Positions 1 to 11,800 of a stretch of DNA of 64,000 bases are shown here, piece by piece. The DNA comes from DATBVX01 sp963724625. GTDB lineage: Bacteria > Pseudomonadota > Gammaproteobacteria > Steroidobacterales > Steroidobacteraceae. The DNA is taken from assembly GCA_963724625.1 (NCBI GenBank), contig CAVRVO010000013.1, positions 1 to 64,000 of the forward strand, read 5' to 3'. Positions within the stretch are counted from its first letter, which is position 1. Each line of letters starts with the position of its first letter. The notes under the pieces were generated by a model. The model saw only the letters and a list, made by a program, of their open reading frames with translations. It was not told the DNA's origin and did not search any database. Position numbers and translations under genes: made by a program.

Positions 1-101
1 CAGAGACGTTCCGCGGGCTGATGCGGCTTCGCGGTGTCGAGGCAGCCGCGGAGTCGGGCTGGGCGGAAGGGTTTTACGTCGATAAATTATGCGCGTTCTA
101 G
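1..101 (+). CDS. C-terminal tail of an upstream gene (5' end outside window)
   Basis: An open frame beginning at base 3 runs to a TAG at 99-101 and encodes the last 32 residues of a protein entering from the left. The residues include a charged stretch with RGVEAAAESGWAEGF. The spacing pattern RG-x-E-x-G-x-AE-x-F is reminiscent of the end of PIG-L/LmbE-type deacetylases, but the fragment is too short to name. The next gene starts 10 nt downstream, so the two could be co-transcribed. Confidence 0.4.
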   Translation, partial: ETFRGLMRLRGVEAAAESGWAEGFYVDKLCAF

Positions 102-111
102 GCGGACCGAT

Positions 112-1029
112 ATGACCAGTATTCATTACGATGCGGCGATCGACGATGCACGGCGTCGCGAACTCATTTATCACGGCGATTTGTTCGTATGTTCGCCGAG
201 CAAGGCCTCCCTGGCGCTGGTGGAACTGGCGCGGGAGATGTTGTCGCAAGCGTTCGGGACCCGCGATCCGGAGACCGCGCAATACGAGATGAACGTGGAG
301 GAGTTCGCACGGCTGCTCGGTGAGCTCAAGCCTCGGTTCATTCATCATCCAGATTGCAAACGCTTGCTGCCGGAGATGCTTCAAGGGCTCGGCTGTGATC
401 CAGGCGAGACCTACTTCGATGTGCCGCGCCTGCGTTCCGCCACCAGTGACGATTACCTGAGCACCGGGATCGCTTACGCGTTCCATCCGCACCGTGACAC
501 CTGGTATTCGGCGCCGATGTGCCAGATCAATTTCTGGATGCCGGTCTACCCGATTACGGCCGATAACTGCATGGCGTTTCACCCTCGCTACTTCTCGCGT
601 GGTGTGCACAACAGCTCGGAGATTTATAACTACCAGGAATGGAACCGGGTTAGCCGTTTCAACGCAGCGCAGCAGATCGGCGTGGACACGCGCCCACAGC
701 CAAAGGCGCTCGAACCCGTCGAACTTCAGCCCGACGTGCGCTTGCTGCCGCCGCCCGGAGGCTCCGTGATCTTCTCCGGTGCCCAGCTGCATTCGACGGT
801 GCCGAATTCGAGTGGTCGCACGCGTTACAGCATCGACTTCCGCATCGTTAATCTCGCCGATGTCCGTGATCTGCGCGGCGCCGAGAACGTCGATTCGTAC
901 TGCACCGGCACGACGATGCACGACTATCTGCGCTGCTCGGACCTGTCGAAATTACCCTTGGAGTTAACCGCGCCATATGACAACGGGCCCCCGCAACAGG
1001 CGGCCGGGCCGGCCAAGGCGGCTGGCTGA
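112..1029 (+). CDS. 2-oxoglutarate/Fe(II)-dependent dioxygenase-like protein
   Basis: A 305-residue cytoplasmic protein. The core shows the double-stranded beta-helix oxygenase pattern: an HRD triad at residues 127-129 (HxD iron ligands), a distal His at about 227 in the string AQLHSTVPNS, and a following Arg (RTRYSIDFR) suited to binding the 2-oxoglutarate carboxylate. These features fit the phytanoyl-CoA dioxygenase/2OG-Fe(II) superfamily; the substrate cannot be read from the sequence. An in-frame ATG at 34 would add 26 residues that overlap the end of the preceding gene. The ATG at 112, just after that gene's stop, is preferred. No signal peptide is seen. Confidence 0.6.
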   Translation: MTSIHYDAAIDDARRRELIYHGDLFVCSPSKASLALVELAREMLSQAFGTRDPETAQYEMNVEEFARLLGELKPRFIHHPDCKRLLPEMLQGLGCDPGETYFDVPRLRSATSDDYLSTGIAYAFHPHRDTWYSAPMCQINFWMPVYPITADNCMAFHPRYFSRGVHNSSEIYNYQEWNRVSRFNAAQQIGVDTRPQPKALEPVELQPDVRLLPPPGGSVIFSGAQLHSTVPNSSGRTRYSIDFRIVNLADVRDLRGAENVDSYCTGTTMHDYLRCSDLSKLPLELTAPYDNGPPQQAAGPAKAAG

Positions 1030-1181
1030 ATGGGCATCGGGCCCCCTTGTGTCGAAATGTTTTACAAGTCGCGCGATGGCACTCGCATGGCGCGCTGCGT
1101 TGGCTTCAAAATGTGCGCGATTGCTCATAGGTGTGAGTACGTGCGTGCGATAAGTACCGGCTGAGAACAGACACAAATAAG

Positions 1182-1206
1182 GGCCGCAGCGGCGTGGTCT
1201 GCGGCC
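1182..1206 (+). terminator. GC-rich stem-loop between dioxygenase and copper oxidase gene
   Basis: GGCCGCAG at 1182-1189 pairs perfectly with CTGCGGCC at 1199-1206 around a 9-nt loop. It has no T-run. It could end the upstream transcript or be a 5'-leader structure of the large gene starting at 1223. The rest of 1030-1222 shows no gene. Confidence 0.35.
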
Positions 1207-1222
1207 TGACGGGGTAGATTTC

Positions 1223-4200
1223 GTGAAATCCAGAAGTCGTGGTCAACAACGACCTCTCGTGACGTTGTCGCGGTGGGCACTACGCGCTGCCACGCTGACT
1301 GTACTGGCCGGGATTGCCGTGCTCCTCATGATGAGCACGGCGCAGGCTGCCATCGCCTTCAAGCAGGTCAGCAGTGCTGTGCCGCAGACGCCGCAGACGA
1401 CGGTGAACGTGAGCTTCGGTGCGGCACAGAGTGCGGGCAGTCTCAACGTGGTAGCGGTGGGGTGGTTTAACACCACCGCGCACGTGCTGTCGGTGACCGA
1501 TAGCCGTGGGAACAACTATGTGCTGGCGGCCGGCCCCACGACGCAAGCGCAAGCCGGGACGCAGGCGATGTACTACGCGGCGAACATCTGGCCGGGACCA
1601 ATACGGTGACGGTGACTTTTGATGCGGCGGTGCCGTACCCGGATGTGCGCATCGCCGAATACAGCGGCATCGATCTCTTCAATGCTTTTGATGTAGCGAT
1701 ATCGGGCACGGGCACTGGGGCGACGAGCAACAGCGGCTCGGTGACGACGACCAATGCGAATGACCTGCTGGTGGGTGCGAACTATGTGACGACACACAGC
1801 ACCGGTCCGGGCACGGGCTTTACACAGCGGGTGATCACCGATCCGAACGGTTCGATCCTGGAGGATCGGGTGGTGACGGCGAGCGGTAGCTACAGCGCTA
1901 CAGCGCCGCTGACCGATGGCAGCTGGATCATGCAGATGGTGGCGTTCCGCGCGGCGAGCGCGGGTCCACCCGATACCCAAGTACCGACGGCGCCCACCAA
2001 TCTTGCTGCCAATGCCGCTTCGAGCACGCAGCTCAACCTGAGCTGGACGGCCTCCACCGACAACGTCGGCGTGACGGGCTATCAGATCGAGCGTTGCACG
2101 GGTGCGGGTTGTGCGAACTTCGCGCTGCTCACGACCGTGACGACCACGAGCTACAACAACACCGGGCTTGCAGCCTCCACGAGCTACAGCTACCGGGTAC
2201 GAGCCACGGATGCGGCGGGCAACCTCAGTGGCTACAGCAATATCGGCACTGCGACCACGCCGGCGGTACCGGATACGACGGCACCGAGTGCACCGACGAA
2301 CCTGGCGGCGGGCGGGATCACGACCAATGCGATCAATCTGAGCTGGACCGCCTCGACGGATAACGTCGGGGTGACCGGTTACCTGGTGGAGCGCTGCCAG
2401 GGAGCGAGCTGCAGCAACTACGCGCAGATCGGTACGGCGAGCGGCACGAGCTATCCGGACTCAGGCCTGACAGCCTCGACGACGTACCGCTATCGGGTGC
2501 GTGCGACGGATGCGGCTGGAAACCTGAGTGGTTACTCCACGGTCGTGAATGCGACGACGCTGGCGGTGCCAGACACGACGCCACCCTCTGTCACGATCAG
2601 TACGCCGACCAGTGCGGCGAACTACAGCACCAGCAGCACGCCGCTGAGTATTGGCGGCAGCGCTGCAGACAATGTGGGCGTCACGCAGGTGAGCTGGTCG
2701 AACGACCGCGGTGGCAGTGGCACGGCGACCGGCACCACGGGCTGGTCGGTGAGCGGCATTGTGCTGCAGAGCGGAGACAACATACTCACGCTGACGGCGC
2801 AGGATGCCGCGGGTAACACTGGCACGGACACCCTCACGGTCACTTATACGCCGCCGCCGCCCGATACGACGGCGCCGACGGTACCGGGGAGTCTGGGAGC
2901 GACGGCAGCTTCGGCATCGCAAATTAATCTGAGCTGGACGGCCTCTACCGACAATGTGGGTGTGACGGGCTATCAGATCGAGCGCTGTACGGGTGCGGGC
3001 TGCTCGAGCTTTGCACCGCTCACGACCGTCACGACCACCAGTTACAGCAACACCGGACTTGCGGCGAGCACCAGCTACAGCTACCGGGTGCGGGCGAGTG
3101 ATGCGGCGGGGAACCTCAGTGGCTACTCGAATACTGCTACCGCCAGCACGCCGTCGGGCACACCTGCAACGATTACGTTCAAGCAAATGAACTCTGTCAC
3201 GCCGCAGACGCCGCAGACGACGGTGAACGTGAGCTTCGGTGCGGCACAGAGTGCGGGCAGTCTCAACGTGGTAGCGGTGGGGTGGTTTAACACCACCGCG
3301 CACGTGCTGTCGGTGACCGACAGCCGTGGGAACAACTATGTGCTGGCGGCCGGCCCCACGACGCAAGCGCAAGCCGGGACGCAGGCGATGTACTACGCGG
3401 CGAACATCGTGGCCGGGACCAACACGGTGACGGTGACTTTTGATGCGGCGGTGCCGTACCCGGATGTGCGCATCGCCGAATACAGCGGCATCGATCTCTT
3501 CAATGCTTTTGATGTAGCGATATCGGGCACGGGCACTGGGGCGACGAGCAACAGCGGCTCGGTGACGACGACCAATGCGAATGACCTGCTGGTGGGTGCG
3601 AACTATGTGACGACACACAGCACCGGTCCGGGCACGGGCTTTACACAGCGGGTGATCACCGATCCGAACGGTTCGATCCTGGAGGATCGGGTGGTGACGG
3701 CGAGCGGTAGCTACAGCGCTACAGCGCCGCTGACCGATGGCAGCTGGATCATGCAGATGGTGGCGTTCCGCGCGGCGAGCGCGGGTCCACCCGATACCCA
3801 AGTACCGACGGCGCCCACCAATCTTGCTGCCAATGCCGCTTCGAGCACGCAGCTCAACCTGAGCTGGACGGCCTCCACCGACAACGTCGGCGTGACGGGC
3901 TATCAGATCGAGCGTTGCACGGGTGCGGGTTGTGCGAACTTCGCGCTGCTCACGACCGTGACGACCACGAGCTACAACAACACCGGGCTTGCAGCCTCCA
4001 CGAGCTACAGCTACCGGGTACGAGCCACGGATGCGGCGGGCAACCTCAGTGGCTACAGCAATATCGGCACTGCGACCACGCCGGCGGTACCGGATACGAC
4101 GGCACCGAGTGCACCGACGAACCTGGCGGCGGGCGGGATCACGACCAATGCGATCAATCTGAGCTGGACCGCCTCGACGGATAACGTCGGGGTGACCGGT

Positions 4201-7200
4201 TACCTGGTGGAGCGCTGCCAGGGAGCGAGCTGCAGCAACTACGCGCAGATCGGTACGGCGAGCGGCACGAGCTATCCGGACTCAGGCCTGACAGCCTCGA
4301 CGACGTACCGCTATCGGGTGCGTGCGACGGATGCGGCTGGAAACCTGAGTGGTTACTCCACGGTCGTGAATGCGACGACGCTGGCGGTGCCAGACACGAC
4401 GCCACCCTCTGTCACGATCAGTACGCCGACCAGTGCGGCGAACTACAGCACCAGCAGCACGCCGCTGAGTATTGGCGGCAGCGCTGCAGACAATGTGGGC
4501 GTCACGCAGGTGAGCTGGTCGAACGACCGCGGTGGCAGTGGCACGGCGACCGGCACCACGGGCTGGTCGGTGAGCGGCATTGTGCTGCAGAGCGGAGACA
4601 ACATACTCACGCTGACGGCGCAGGATGCCGCGGGTAACACTGGCACGGACACCCTCACGGTCACTTATACGCCGCCGCCGCCCGATACGACGGCGCCGAC
4701 GGTACCGGGGAGTCTGGGAGCGACGGCAGCTTCGGCATCGCAAATTAATCTGAGCTGGACGGCCTCTACCGACAATGTGGGTGTGACGGGCTATCAGATC
4801 GAGCGCTGTACGGGTGCGGGCTGCTCGAACTTTGCACCGCTCACGACCGTCACGACCACCAGTTACAGCAACACCGGACTTGCGGCGAGCACCAGCTACA
4901 GCTACCGGGTGCGGGCGAGTGATGCGGCGGGGAACCTCAGTGGCTACTCGAATACTGCTACCGCCAGCACGCCGTCGGGCACACCTGCAACGATTACGTT
5001 CAAGCAAATGAACTCTGTCACGCCGCAGACGCCGCAGACGACGGTGAACGTGAGCTTCGGTGCGGCACAGAGTGCGGGCAGTCTCAACGTGGTAGCGGTG
5101 GGGTGGTTTAACACCACCGCGCACGTGCTGTCGGTGACCGACAGCCGTGGGAACAACTATGTGCTGGCGGCCGGCCCCACGACGCAAGCGCAAGCCGGGA
5201 CGCAGGCGATGTACTACGCGGCGAACATCGTGGCCGGGACCAACACGGTGACGGTGACCTTTGATGCGGCGGTGCCGTACCCGGATGTGCGCATCGCCGA
5301 ATACAGCGGCATCGATGCGGTGAACGCGGTTGATGTCGGCGCCGAAGGAGTGGGTGCAGGAACACTGAGCAATAGTGGTTCCGTTGCGACGACCAATGCG
5401 AATGATCTGCTGGTGGGTGCGAACTATGTGACGACACACACGCACCGGTGCGGGCACGGGCTTTACACACGCGGGTGATCACCGATCCGAACGGTTCGAT
5501 CCTGGAGGATCGGGTGGTGACGGCGAGCGGTAGCTACAGCGCTACGGCGCCGCTCACCGATGGCAGCTGGATCATGCAGATGGTGGCGTTCCGCGCGGCG
5601 CTGACCGGTGGCGGCGGCGGAGATACGACCCCGCCATCATCGCCGCCCAACCTGACGGCGACCGCCGTATCGAGCACCCAGCTCAATCTGAGCTGGACGG
5701 CCTCCACCGACAACGTCGGCGTGACGGGCTATCAGATCGAGCGATGCCAGGGCGCGGGATGTTCTAACTTCGCGCTGCTCACGACCGTCAGCACCACGAG
5801 TTACAACAACAGCGGGCTCGCGGCCTCTACGACCTATCGGTACCGGGTACGGGCCGCCGATGCTGCTGGGAACCTGAGCGGGTATTCGCCGATTGCAAGC
5901 GCGACCACGCAGGCTGGCACGGGAGCGCAACCGCCCACAGTCGCCATTAGCTCCCCGGCGGGCGGAGCGACGCTGACAGGGACCGTGGCGATCACCGCAT
6001 CGGCTTCCGACCCGGACAGCTCCGTCGCGGGGGTGCAATTCCAGGTCGACGGCATTCCGGTTGGCACTCCCGATACGTCGGCGCCCTATTCGGTCAACTT
6101 CACCACCGCGCAGATGGCGAACGGCGGCCACCAGCTCACTGCTTATGCCTGGGATGCGCAGCGAAACATCGGCACCAGTTCGTCGGTCTCAGTGACTTTC
6201 TCCAATGCGAGTCCGGCCAATCCGGCGCAGACGGGTTTCTGGGGCGGCCTCATTCAACTTCCTCTGGTCGCCATTCATATGAACTTGATGACGAATGGCC
6301 GCGTGCTGACCTGGGACCAGTTGGCCTTCGGGTATCCGAACCCAGTCGTGTTTGATCCGCTGACGAGCTCAACCACGACCGTTCCGATTGGGGATGGCAC
6401 GAACGTTTTCTGTGCCGGTTTCACCAACCTTCCGGACGGGCGTGTTTTGCTCGCCGGCGGCGACATCGCTACTCACGTTGGAACCAGCACAGGGCGCATC
6501 TTCAATCCCCAGACCAATACCTGGAGCGCAACTCCGAATATGACCCAGGGGCGCTGGTATCCGACCCTGACGACGCTTGCGGATGGCCGGATTCTGACGC
6601 TGTCCGGCGAGATGAACTGCCAGCAGTGTTATGCGCCAATCCCAGAGATATATAACCCCGCGACTAACACCTGGAGTCAGCTCGCTGGCGCGTCGCGCTC
6701 GATTCCGTGGTATCCGCACGCCTATCAGCTGGCGAATGGCAAGGTGGTCATCGCCGGTTCATCCGAAACCACGATGGCGACCAGTACAGCTCGACATCAA
6801 CACACAAACCTGGACGACCGTGGACTCGCGGGTCTTCGAAAGCGGCAGTGCCGCGATGTATGCCCCGGGTAAAGTGCTCGTCGCTGGCACGTCGACCGAT
6901 TCGAACACGAACGTCGCATCCACCGCCGTGGCTCGGGTCCTGGACATGAACGTAGGTTCGCCGTCGTGGCGCACCGTCCCCTCCATGGCCTTCCCGCGTG
7001 CCTACCATGTATTCACGATGCTCCCCGATGGCAATGTGCTCGTCACGGGTGGTGGCCGGACGACGGGCCAGGCCGATACCGCGAATGCGGTTTATCAGGC
7101 CGAGCTTTGGTCTCCCGACGTCGGAAACATGGACGACGCTCAGCTCCATGCAGGCTCCGCGCCTCTATCACGGAACGGCGTTGCTCATGCCGGACGGTCG

Positions 7201-7588
7201 CGTGCTCGTATCGGGAGGCGGTCGCGGCTTCGGAGTCGTTGCGCCCAGCGATCAGCTCAATGCGGAGTTTTTCTCGCCGCCCTATCTGTTCAAGGGCGCA
7301 CGGCCTACGATCACGTCTGCTCCGGCACAATTGCTGTACGGCCAGGCATTCAATCTGCAGACGCCCGATGCCAGCACGATCACGAGCGTCAAGCTGATAT
7401 CACTCGGCAGCATGACGCACGCATTCAACATGAACCAACGATATGTCTCGCTGGCATTCTCGTCGGGCAGTGGCAACCTGTCCGTCACCTCGCCGGCTAA
7501 CGCGACGGTTGCGCCGCCCGGGTACTACATGTTGTTCATCATCGGGACCAATGGCGTGCCATCCGTCGCAGCGATCGTCAGGCTCTGA
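1223..7588 (+). CDS. Secreted FN3-repeat protein with galactose-oxidase-type copper radical oxidase domain (interrupted by frameshifts as sequenced)
   Basis: About 2120 residues once frames are joined. An N-terminal export signal (hydrophobic run ending MSTAQA) is followed by two full copies and one partial copy of a 607-residue unit: an unrecognised ~190-residue module, two FN3 domains, an Ig-like domain and a third FN3. A final FN3 and Ig-like domain lead to a C-terminal Kelch propeller plus a DUF1929-like domain. All galactose oxidase cofactor residues have counterparts: the Cys of the Cys-Tyr crosslink (NVFCAGF), Tyr (GRWYPT), axial Tyr-His (RLYHG) and the last His (MTHAF). The frame breaks near 1589 (one G missing relative to the other copies), at 5437-5473 (two extra bases), at GG 6776-6777 and at AAA 7125-7127. 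Removing or adding one base restores the sequence. The substrate (a primary alcohol or aldehyde) is unknown. A copper efflux pair follows downstream. Confidence 0.8.
1349..3168 (+). repeat. Tandem repeat unit 1 (1820 nt)
   Basis: First copy of the 1821-nt coding repeat. It lacks one G near 1589. It encodes the ~190-aa module followed by FN3-FN3-Ig-FN3. Apart from its first ~20 nt it differs from unit 2 at only a handful of bases by eye (for example T versus C in the codon at about 1501). Confidence 0.9.
3169..4989 (+). repeat. Tandem repeat unit 2 (1821 nt)
   Basis: Second copy, 607 codons, in frame with unit 3. A visible difference from unit 1 in the third FN3 is the codon for the residue before Phe in GCSSF versus GCSNF (about 3007 versus 4828). 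Confidence 0.9.
4990..5620 (+). repeat. Partial, diverging tandem repeat unit 3
   Basis: Third copy of the ~190-aa module only. It is near-identical to unit 2 up to about 5314, diverges over about 5315-5390 and becomes similar again until the module ends. A more diverged single FN3 follows. Confidence 0.8.
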
Positions 7589-7710
7589 TGTCGGGGCCGG
7601 CCTGACAGATCGGTGGGAGTGCAGATTGGCGCAGTCGTGGCGAAGCGTTCTGGCGATGATCGCGGCGCAGTGTCGGCGCTGGTTGCCTGTTCGCGGCGCC
7701 AGTTCGCCGA

Positions 7711-8889
7711 ATGCCACTCAAGGTCCAACACCAGAGCAGCACGGCGCCTTCCGCACAGGCTCCTCGCCACGTCCTCTATTACCGCCACCCCATGAATCCG
7801 TCGGTCACTTCGCCGGTTCCGGCGAAGGACGAGATGGGGATGGATTACGTCCCAGTGTACGAAGATGCCCCGTCTTCGACTGGTGTGGTGCAACTCTCCC
7901 CGTCAACGTTGCAGAGAATTGGAGTACGTTCCGCTCCGGTTGTCGTTGGTGCGTTACCCGGCGAGATTCGCGCGCCGGGCGTTGTGCAGTTCGATGCGCG
8001 CTCGGTGACCGAGACGTACGTCGTGACTACCGGGCAGGTCGAGAAGCTTTCCGTGCACAGCGTGGGCGAAGGTATCCGAGCGGGCCAGCTGCTATTCGAA
8101 CTGTATTCACCGGCGCTGGCGACGGCGGATTACCAGTATTTGCAGGCGGTCAATCCGCAGACACCCGCGGCGGAGAATCCGTACGCAAACGGTTTGCGCA
8201 CCTTCGGCCTGACCGACGACCTGATCGCGGACTTGCGCGAAAAGCGCCGCCCCGTGGGACGGATTCCATATCGTGCGGCGGCTGCGGGCGTGGTGACTGC
8301 GCTCAACGCGCGCAATGGCGCAGTGGTTTCACAAGGCACCAGCGTGTTGCAGTGGGCCGCAGTCGATCCAGTATGGGTGCTCGTCGATGTGCCAGCGTCG
8401 CAGGCGGCGGATATTGAGCCGCAGGGCACAGCCGAGGTCAGTGTGACTGGCCTCGCCGGACGGACGTTCAACGCGCGTATCGACTACCTCTATCCGGACG
8501 TTGATCCGATCACGCGCGCAGTGCGCGTGCGTCTGGTGCTGCCAAATCGCGACGCCGCGCTCAAACCGAACATGACCGTGTCCGCGACCTTGCACGGCCG
8601 CGCATCCGAGACGGTCGTACACGTGCCGCGCGAAGCCGTGATCCGGGACGGGCGCATGGATCGCGTCATTCTGGCTTTCGGGGGCGGGCGCTTCGCACCG
8701 CGCGAGGTCAAGCTGGGACGCGAAAGCGGCGATCGAGTGGTGGTGCTCGAAGGGCTCCGGGCGGGCGATCAGGTGGTCACGTCGGGCGTGTTCCTGATCG
8801 ATTCGGAGTCGAACATTCGTTCCAGCCTCGGCCGGATGACCGATGGTGAGGAACACGACGCCGCGACAGCGGCGGCAGGCAAGCCGTAG
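7711..8889 (+). CDS. cusB: CusB-type periplasmic adaptor of a copper/silver RND efflux pump
   Basis: Membrane-fusion subunit linking an inner-membrane RND pump to an outer-membrane channel. The N-terminal part carries the Met-rich metal-binding element YYRHPMNP...DEMGMDYVPVY, typical of CusB-like adaptors; it lacks Cys. It is followed by the barrel-sandwich/lipoyl hybrid (GQVEKLSVHSVGEGIRAGQ), beta-barrel and membrane-proximal domains. The 3' end lies 6 nt before the pump gene. The N-terminus is uncertain. Upstream frames around 7620-7700 contain hydrophobic, lipoprotein-like stretches (SVLAMIAA; ALVACS), so the real start may lie near 7640-7660 with one or two base errors in between. No CusC-like channel gene is in the window. 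Confidence 0.8.
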   Translation: MPLKVQHQSSTAPSAQAPRHVLYYRHPMNPSVTSPVPAKDEMGMDYVPVYEDAPSSTGVVQLSPSTLQRIGVRSAPVVVGALPGEIRAPGVVQFDARSVTETYVVTTGQVEKLSVHSVGEGIRAGQLLFELYSPALATADYQYLQAVNPQTPAAENPYANGLRTFGLTDDLIADLREKRRPVGRIPYRAAAAGVVTALNARNGAVVSQGTSVLQWAAVDPVWVLVDVPASQAADIEPQGTAEVSVTGLAGRTFNARIDYLYPDVDPITRAVRVRLVLPNRDAALKPNMTVSATLHGRASETVVHVPREAVIRDGRMDRVILAFGGGRFAPREVKLGRESGDRVVVLEGLRAGDQVVTSGVFLIDSESNIRSSLGRMTDGEEHDAATAAAGKP

Positions 8890-8895
8890 CGCGCC

Positions 8896-11800
8896 GTGCG
8901 GGGCAGCGACGAAGGGTTGATCGCCCGCATCATTCGCGCTTCTCTCGCCAATTCCGCCGTAGTCCTGTTGGGCGCCGCACTGCTGGCCATAGCGGGAATC
9001 TGGGCGGTATTCCGCACCCCGGTGGATGCGTTGCCAGACCTTGGCGACGTGCAGGTCATCATCCGTACTTCCTATCCGGGCCAGGCGCCAAACCTGGTCG
9101 AGGATCAGGTCACGTTTCCGCTCAGCACGGCAATGCTCGGCGTGGCGCGCGCCGCGAAAGTTCGCGGCTATTCCATGTTCGGCGATTCATTCGTGCACGT
9201 GCTGTTCCGGGATGGAACCGATCCGTACTGGGCGCGCACCCGTGTGACGGAGCGTCTCGCGCAGATTTCGGCGCAGTTGCCTGCGAGCGCGCGACCGGCT
9301 CTCGGTCCGGACGCGAGTGGCGTCGGCTGGATTTACGAATATGCAATCGTCGATCGCACCGGCGGTCACGATCTCGCCCAGCTGCGAGCGCTGCAGGACT
9401 GGTTCCTGAAATTCGAGCTGCAGGCGCTTCCCGGCGTCGCAGAGGTCGCGAGCATCGGCGGGATGGTCAAGGAATACCAGGTCGTCGTCGATCCTGATCG
9501 GTTGCGTGCAGCGCGAATCACCCTGGCGCAGGTGAGGTCGGCAATCGAGAACGGAAATGCCGCCAGTGGCGGCTCCGTGATCGAAATGGCGGAAGCGGAA
9601 TACATGGTGCGCGCCACCGGGTACGTGCGCGGCATCGAGGATCTGCAACGGATTCCGGTTCGCGTGAGCGATCAGGCGGTGCCGGTCACCCTGGGCGACC
9701 TGGCCGAGATCCGCATCGGGCCTGAGTTGCGCCGCGGACTGGCGGATCTGGATGGCGAGGGCGAAGTCGTCGGCGGCGTCGTGATCATGCGGGACGGTGA
9801 AAACGCGCGAACGACGATCGCGGCCGTCAAGGCCAAGCTCGCCGAAATGGCTCAGAGCTTGCCTGAGGGTGTCGAGATCGTGCCGACATATGATCGTGCA
9901 CGACTCATCGATCGGACGATCGACAATCTCAGCGGCAAACTGGTGCAGGAGTTCATCATCATCCTGGCGGTATGCCTTGTTTTCCTGCTGCACTTCAGAT
10001 CTGCGCTCGCCGTCCTGATTGCTTTGCCATTGGGAATGCTGGGCGCATTCCTGCTAATGCGCCTGCAGGGAATATCGGCAAACGTCATGTCGCTCGGCGG
10101 TATTGCGCTCGCGCTTGGCGTCATGGTGGACGCCGCCATCGTCATGGTGGAAAACCTGCACCGGCGTCTCGAGGAAGCTGAACCGCAGAGTGGTGACTGG
10201 AACCGTGTAGTCACGCAGGCCTGCATTGAGGTCGGACCGGCGCTGTTTGTCTCCTTACTCATCGTCGCTCTTTCGTTCATTCCGGTCCTGGCACTGCAAG
10301 GGCAGGAAGGCCGACTCTTCGCACCGCTCGCTTACACCAAGACCTACGCGATGCTGGCCGCGGCATTGGTCTCGATTACGCTGGTGCCGGTACTTGCTGC
10401 CAGGCTCGTCCGGAGCCCGGTTCGCGCGGAGGCGAGCAATCCCGTCAGTCGAATCCTGTCGCGTCTCTATGCTCCAATGCTGAACCTCTCGTTGCGATAT
10501 CCGGTCGCCGTCGCCGCAGTCGCGATTGTTCTGCTGCTGGTGAGCCTATGGCCGGCAACGCATCTCGGCACGGAATTCATGCCGCAGATGGACGAAGGCG
10601 ATCTGCTTTACATGCCTGCAACCCAGCCTGGGCTATCTGCTGATGCCGCGCGAGCGCTACTGCAGCAGACCGATCGTGCGCTTGCCCAGGTGCCGGAGGT
10701 CAGTCGCGTGTTTGGCAAGGCTGGCCGAGCAGATACGGCTACGGACCCAGCCCCACTCGAGATGCTGGAGACCGTCGTGGCACTCAAGCCGCGAGCTGAA
10801 TGGCGAGCGGGCATGACCCTGCCGAAGCTGCGGGCCGAGTTGGCGTCCCAGGTCGAGCTTCCGGGAGTTGCCAATACATGGACCGCACCAATTCGCGCTC
10901 GCATCGATATGCTCGCCACGGGTATCCGCACACCGCTCGGCGTCAAGATCGTCGGACCTGACATCCAGGTTGCGCAGGAAGTCGCCGCACGCGTCGAGTT
11001 GGTGCTGCGGCAGATTCCTGGTGTTGCCTCGGTCTATGCGGAGCGGCCGGGAGTGGGCCGCTATATCGCTATCGATATCGATCGCAGCGCTGCGGCGCGC
11101 TTCGGTCTGAATATTGCCGACCTCGAAGACGTCGTGAGCATGGCCGTCGGGGGAAGTCGAGTCGCAGAGGCCATCAATGGCCGCGAGCGCTATCCGATCA
11201 ACGTGCGCTATCCGCAAAGCTGGCGCGATTCTGCGGCGCGTCTCTCCACCCTTCCGATCGTGACACCGACCGGGGCGCAGGTAACGCTGCAGGACGTCGC
11301 GCGCATCGTCATCGAGTCCGGGCCAGCGACGATTCGCAGCGAGAACGCACGCCCGGCTGCCTGGGTGACGATAGATCCGGGTGACCGCGATCTCGGCACA
11401 TTCGTGAAAGAGGCGCGGGCGCGCATAGCGGCGGCCGCGACTATTCCGAAAGGCTACACGGTTACCTGGTCCGGACAGTACGAGTACCTGCAGCGTGCCA
11501 TGGAACGCCTGAAGGTCATCGTGCCGCTGGTGATCGGCGTCATTGTGCTGCTGTTGTTCCTTGTGTTTCGCAGCTGGGCCGATATTGCGCTGATTCTGGG
11601 CTCGCTGCCCGCGGGCCTGGTGGGAGGGATCTGGTTGCTGTGGGCGCTTGACTATGAGGTGAGCCTGGCGGTGATCGTCGGGCTGATCGCACTGGGCGGC
11701 CTCGCTGCGGAAACCGGCATCGTCATGCTGGTGTATCTCAATTCCGCCTGGCGCTTACGGCAGGCGTCAGGTGGGCCGCTCACGACAGCTGATCTCGAAG

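Noticed and set aside
1030..1222. c-di-GMP (GEMM) riboswitch before the copper oxidase gene
   Set aside because: The conserved core sequences of GEMM-I or GEMM-II are not found; only a simple GC stem-loop is visible.
1349..5330. CRISPR-like or mobile-element interpretation of the repeats
   Set aside because: The repeat is 1.8 kb, in frame and encodes protein domains; no spacers, transposase or terminal inverted repeats are present.
2461..5457. Long minus-strand frames (up to 446 codons) opposite the repeat gene
   Set aside because: They repeat with the same 1.82-kb period as the sense gene and are Arg/His-rich antisense shadows of FN3 coding sequence.
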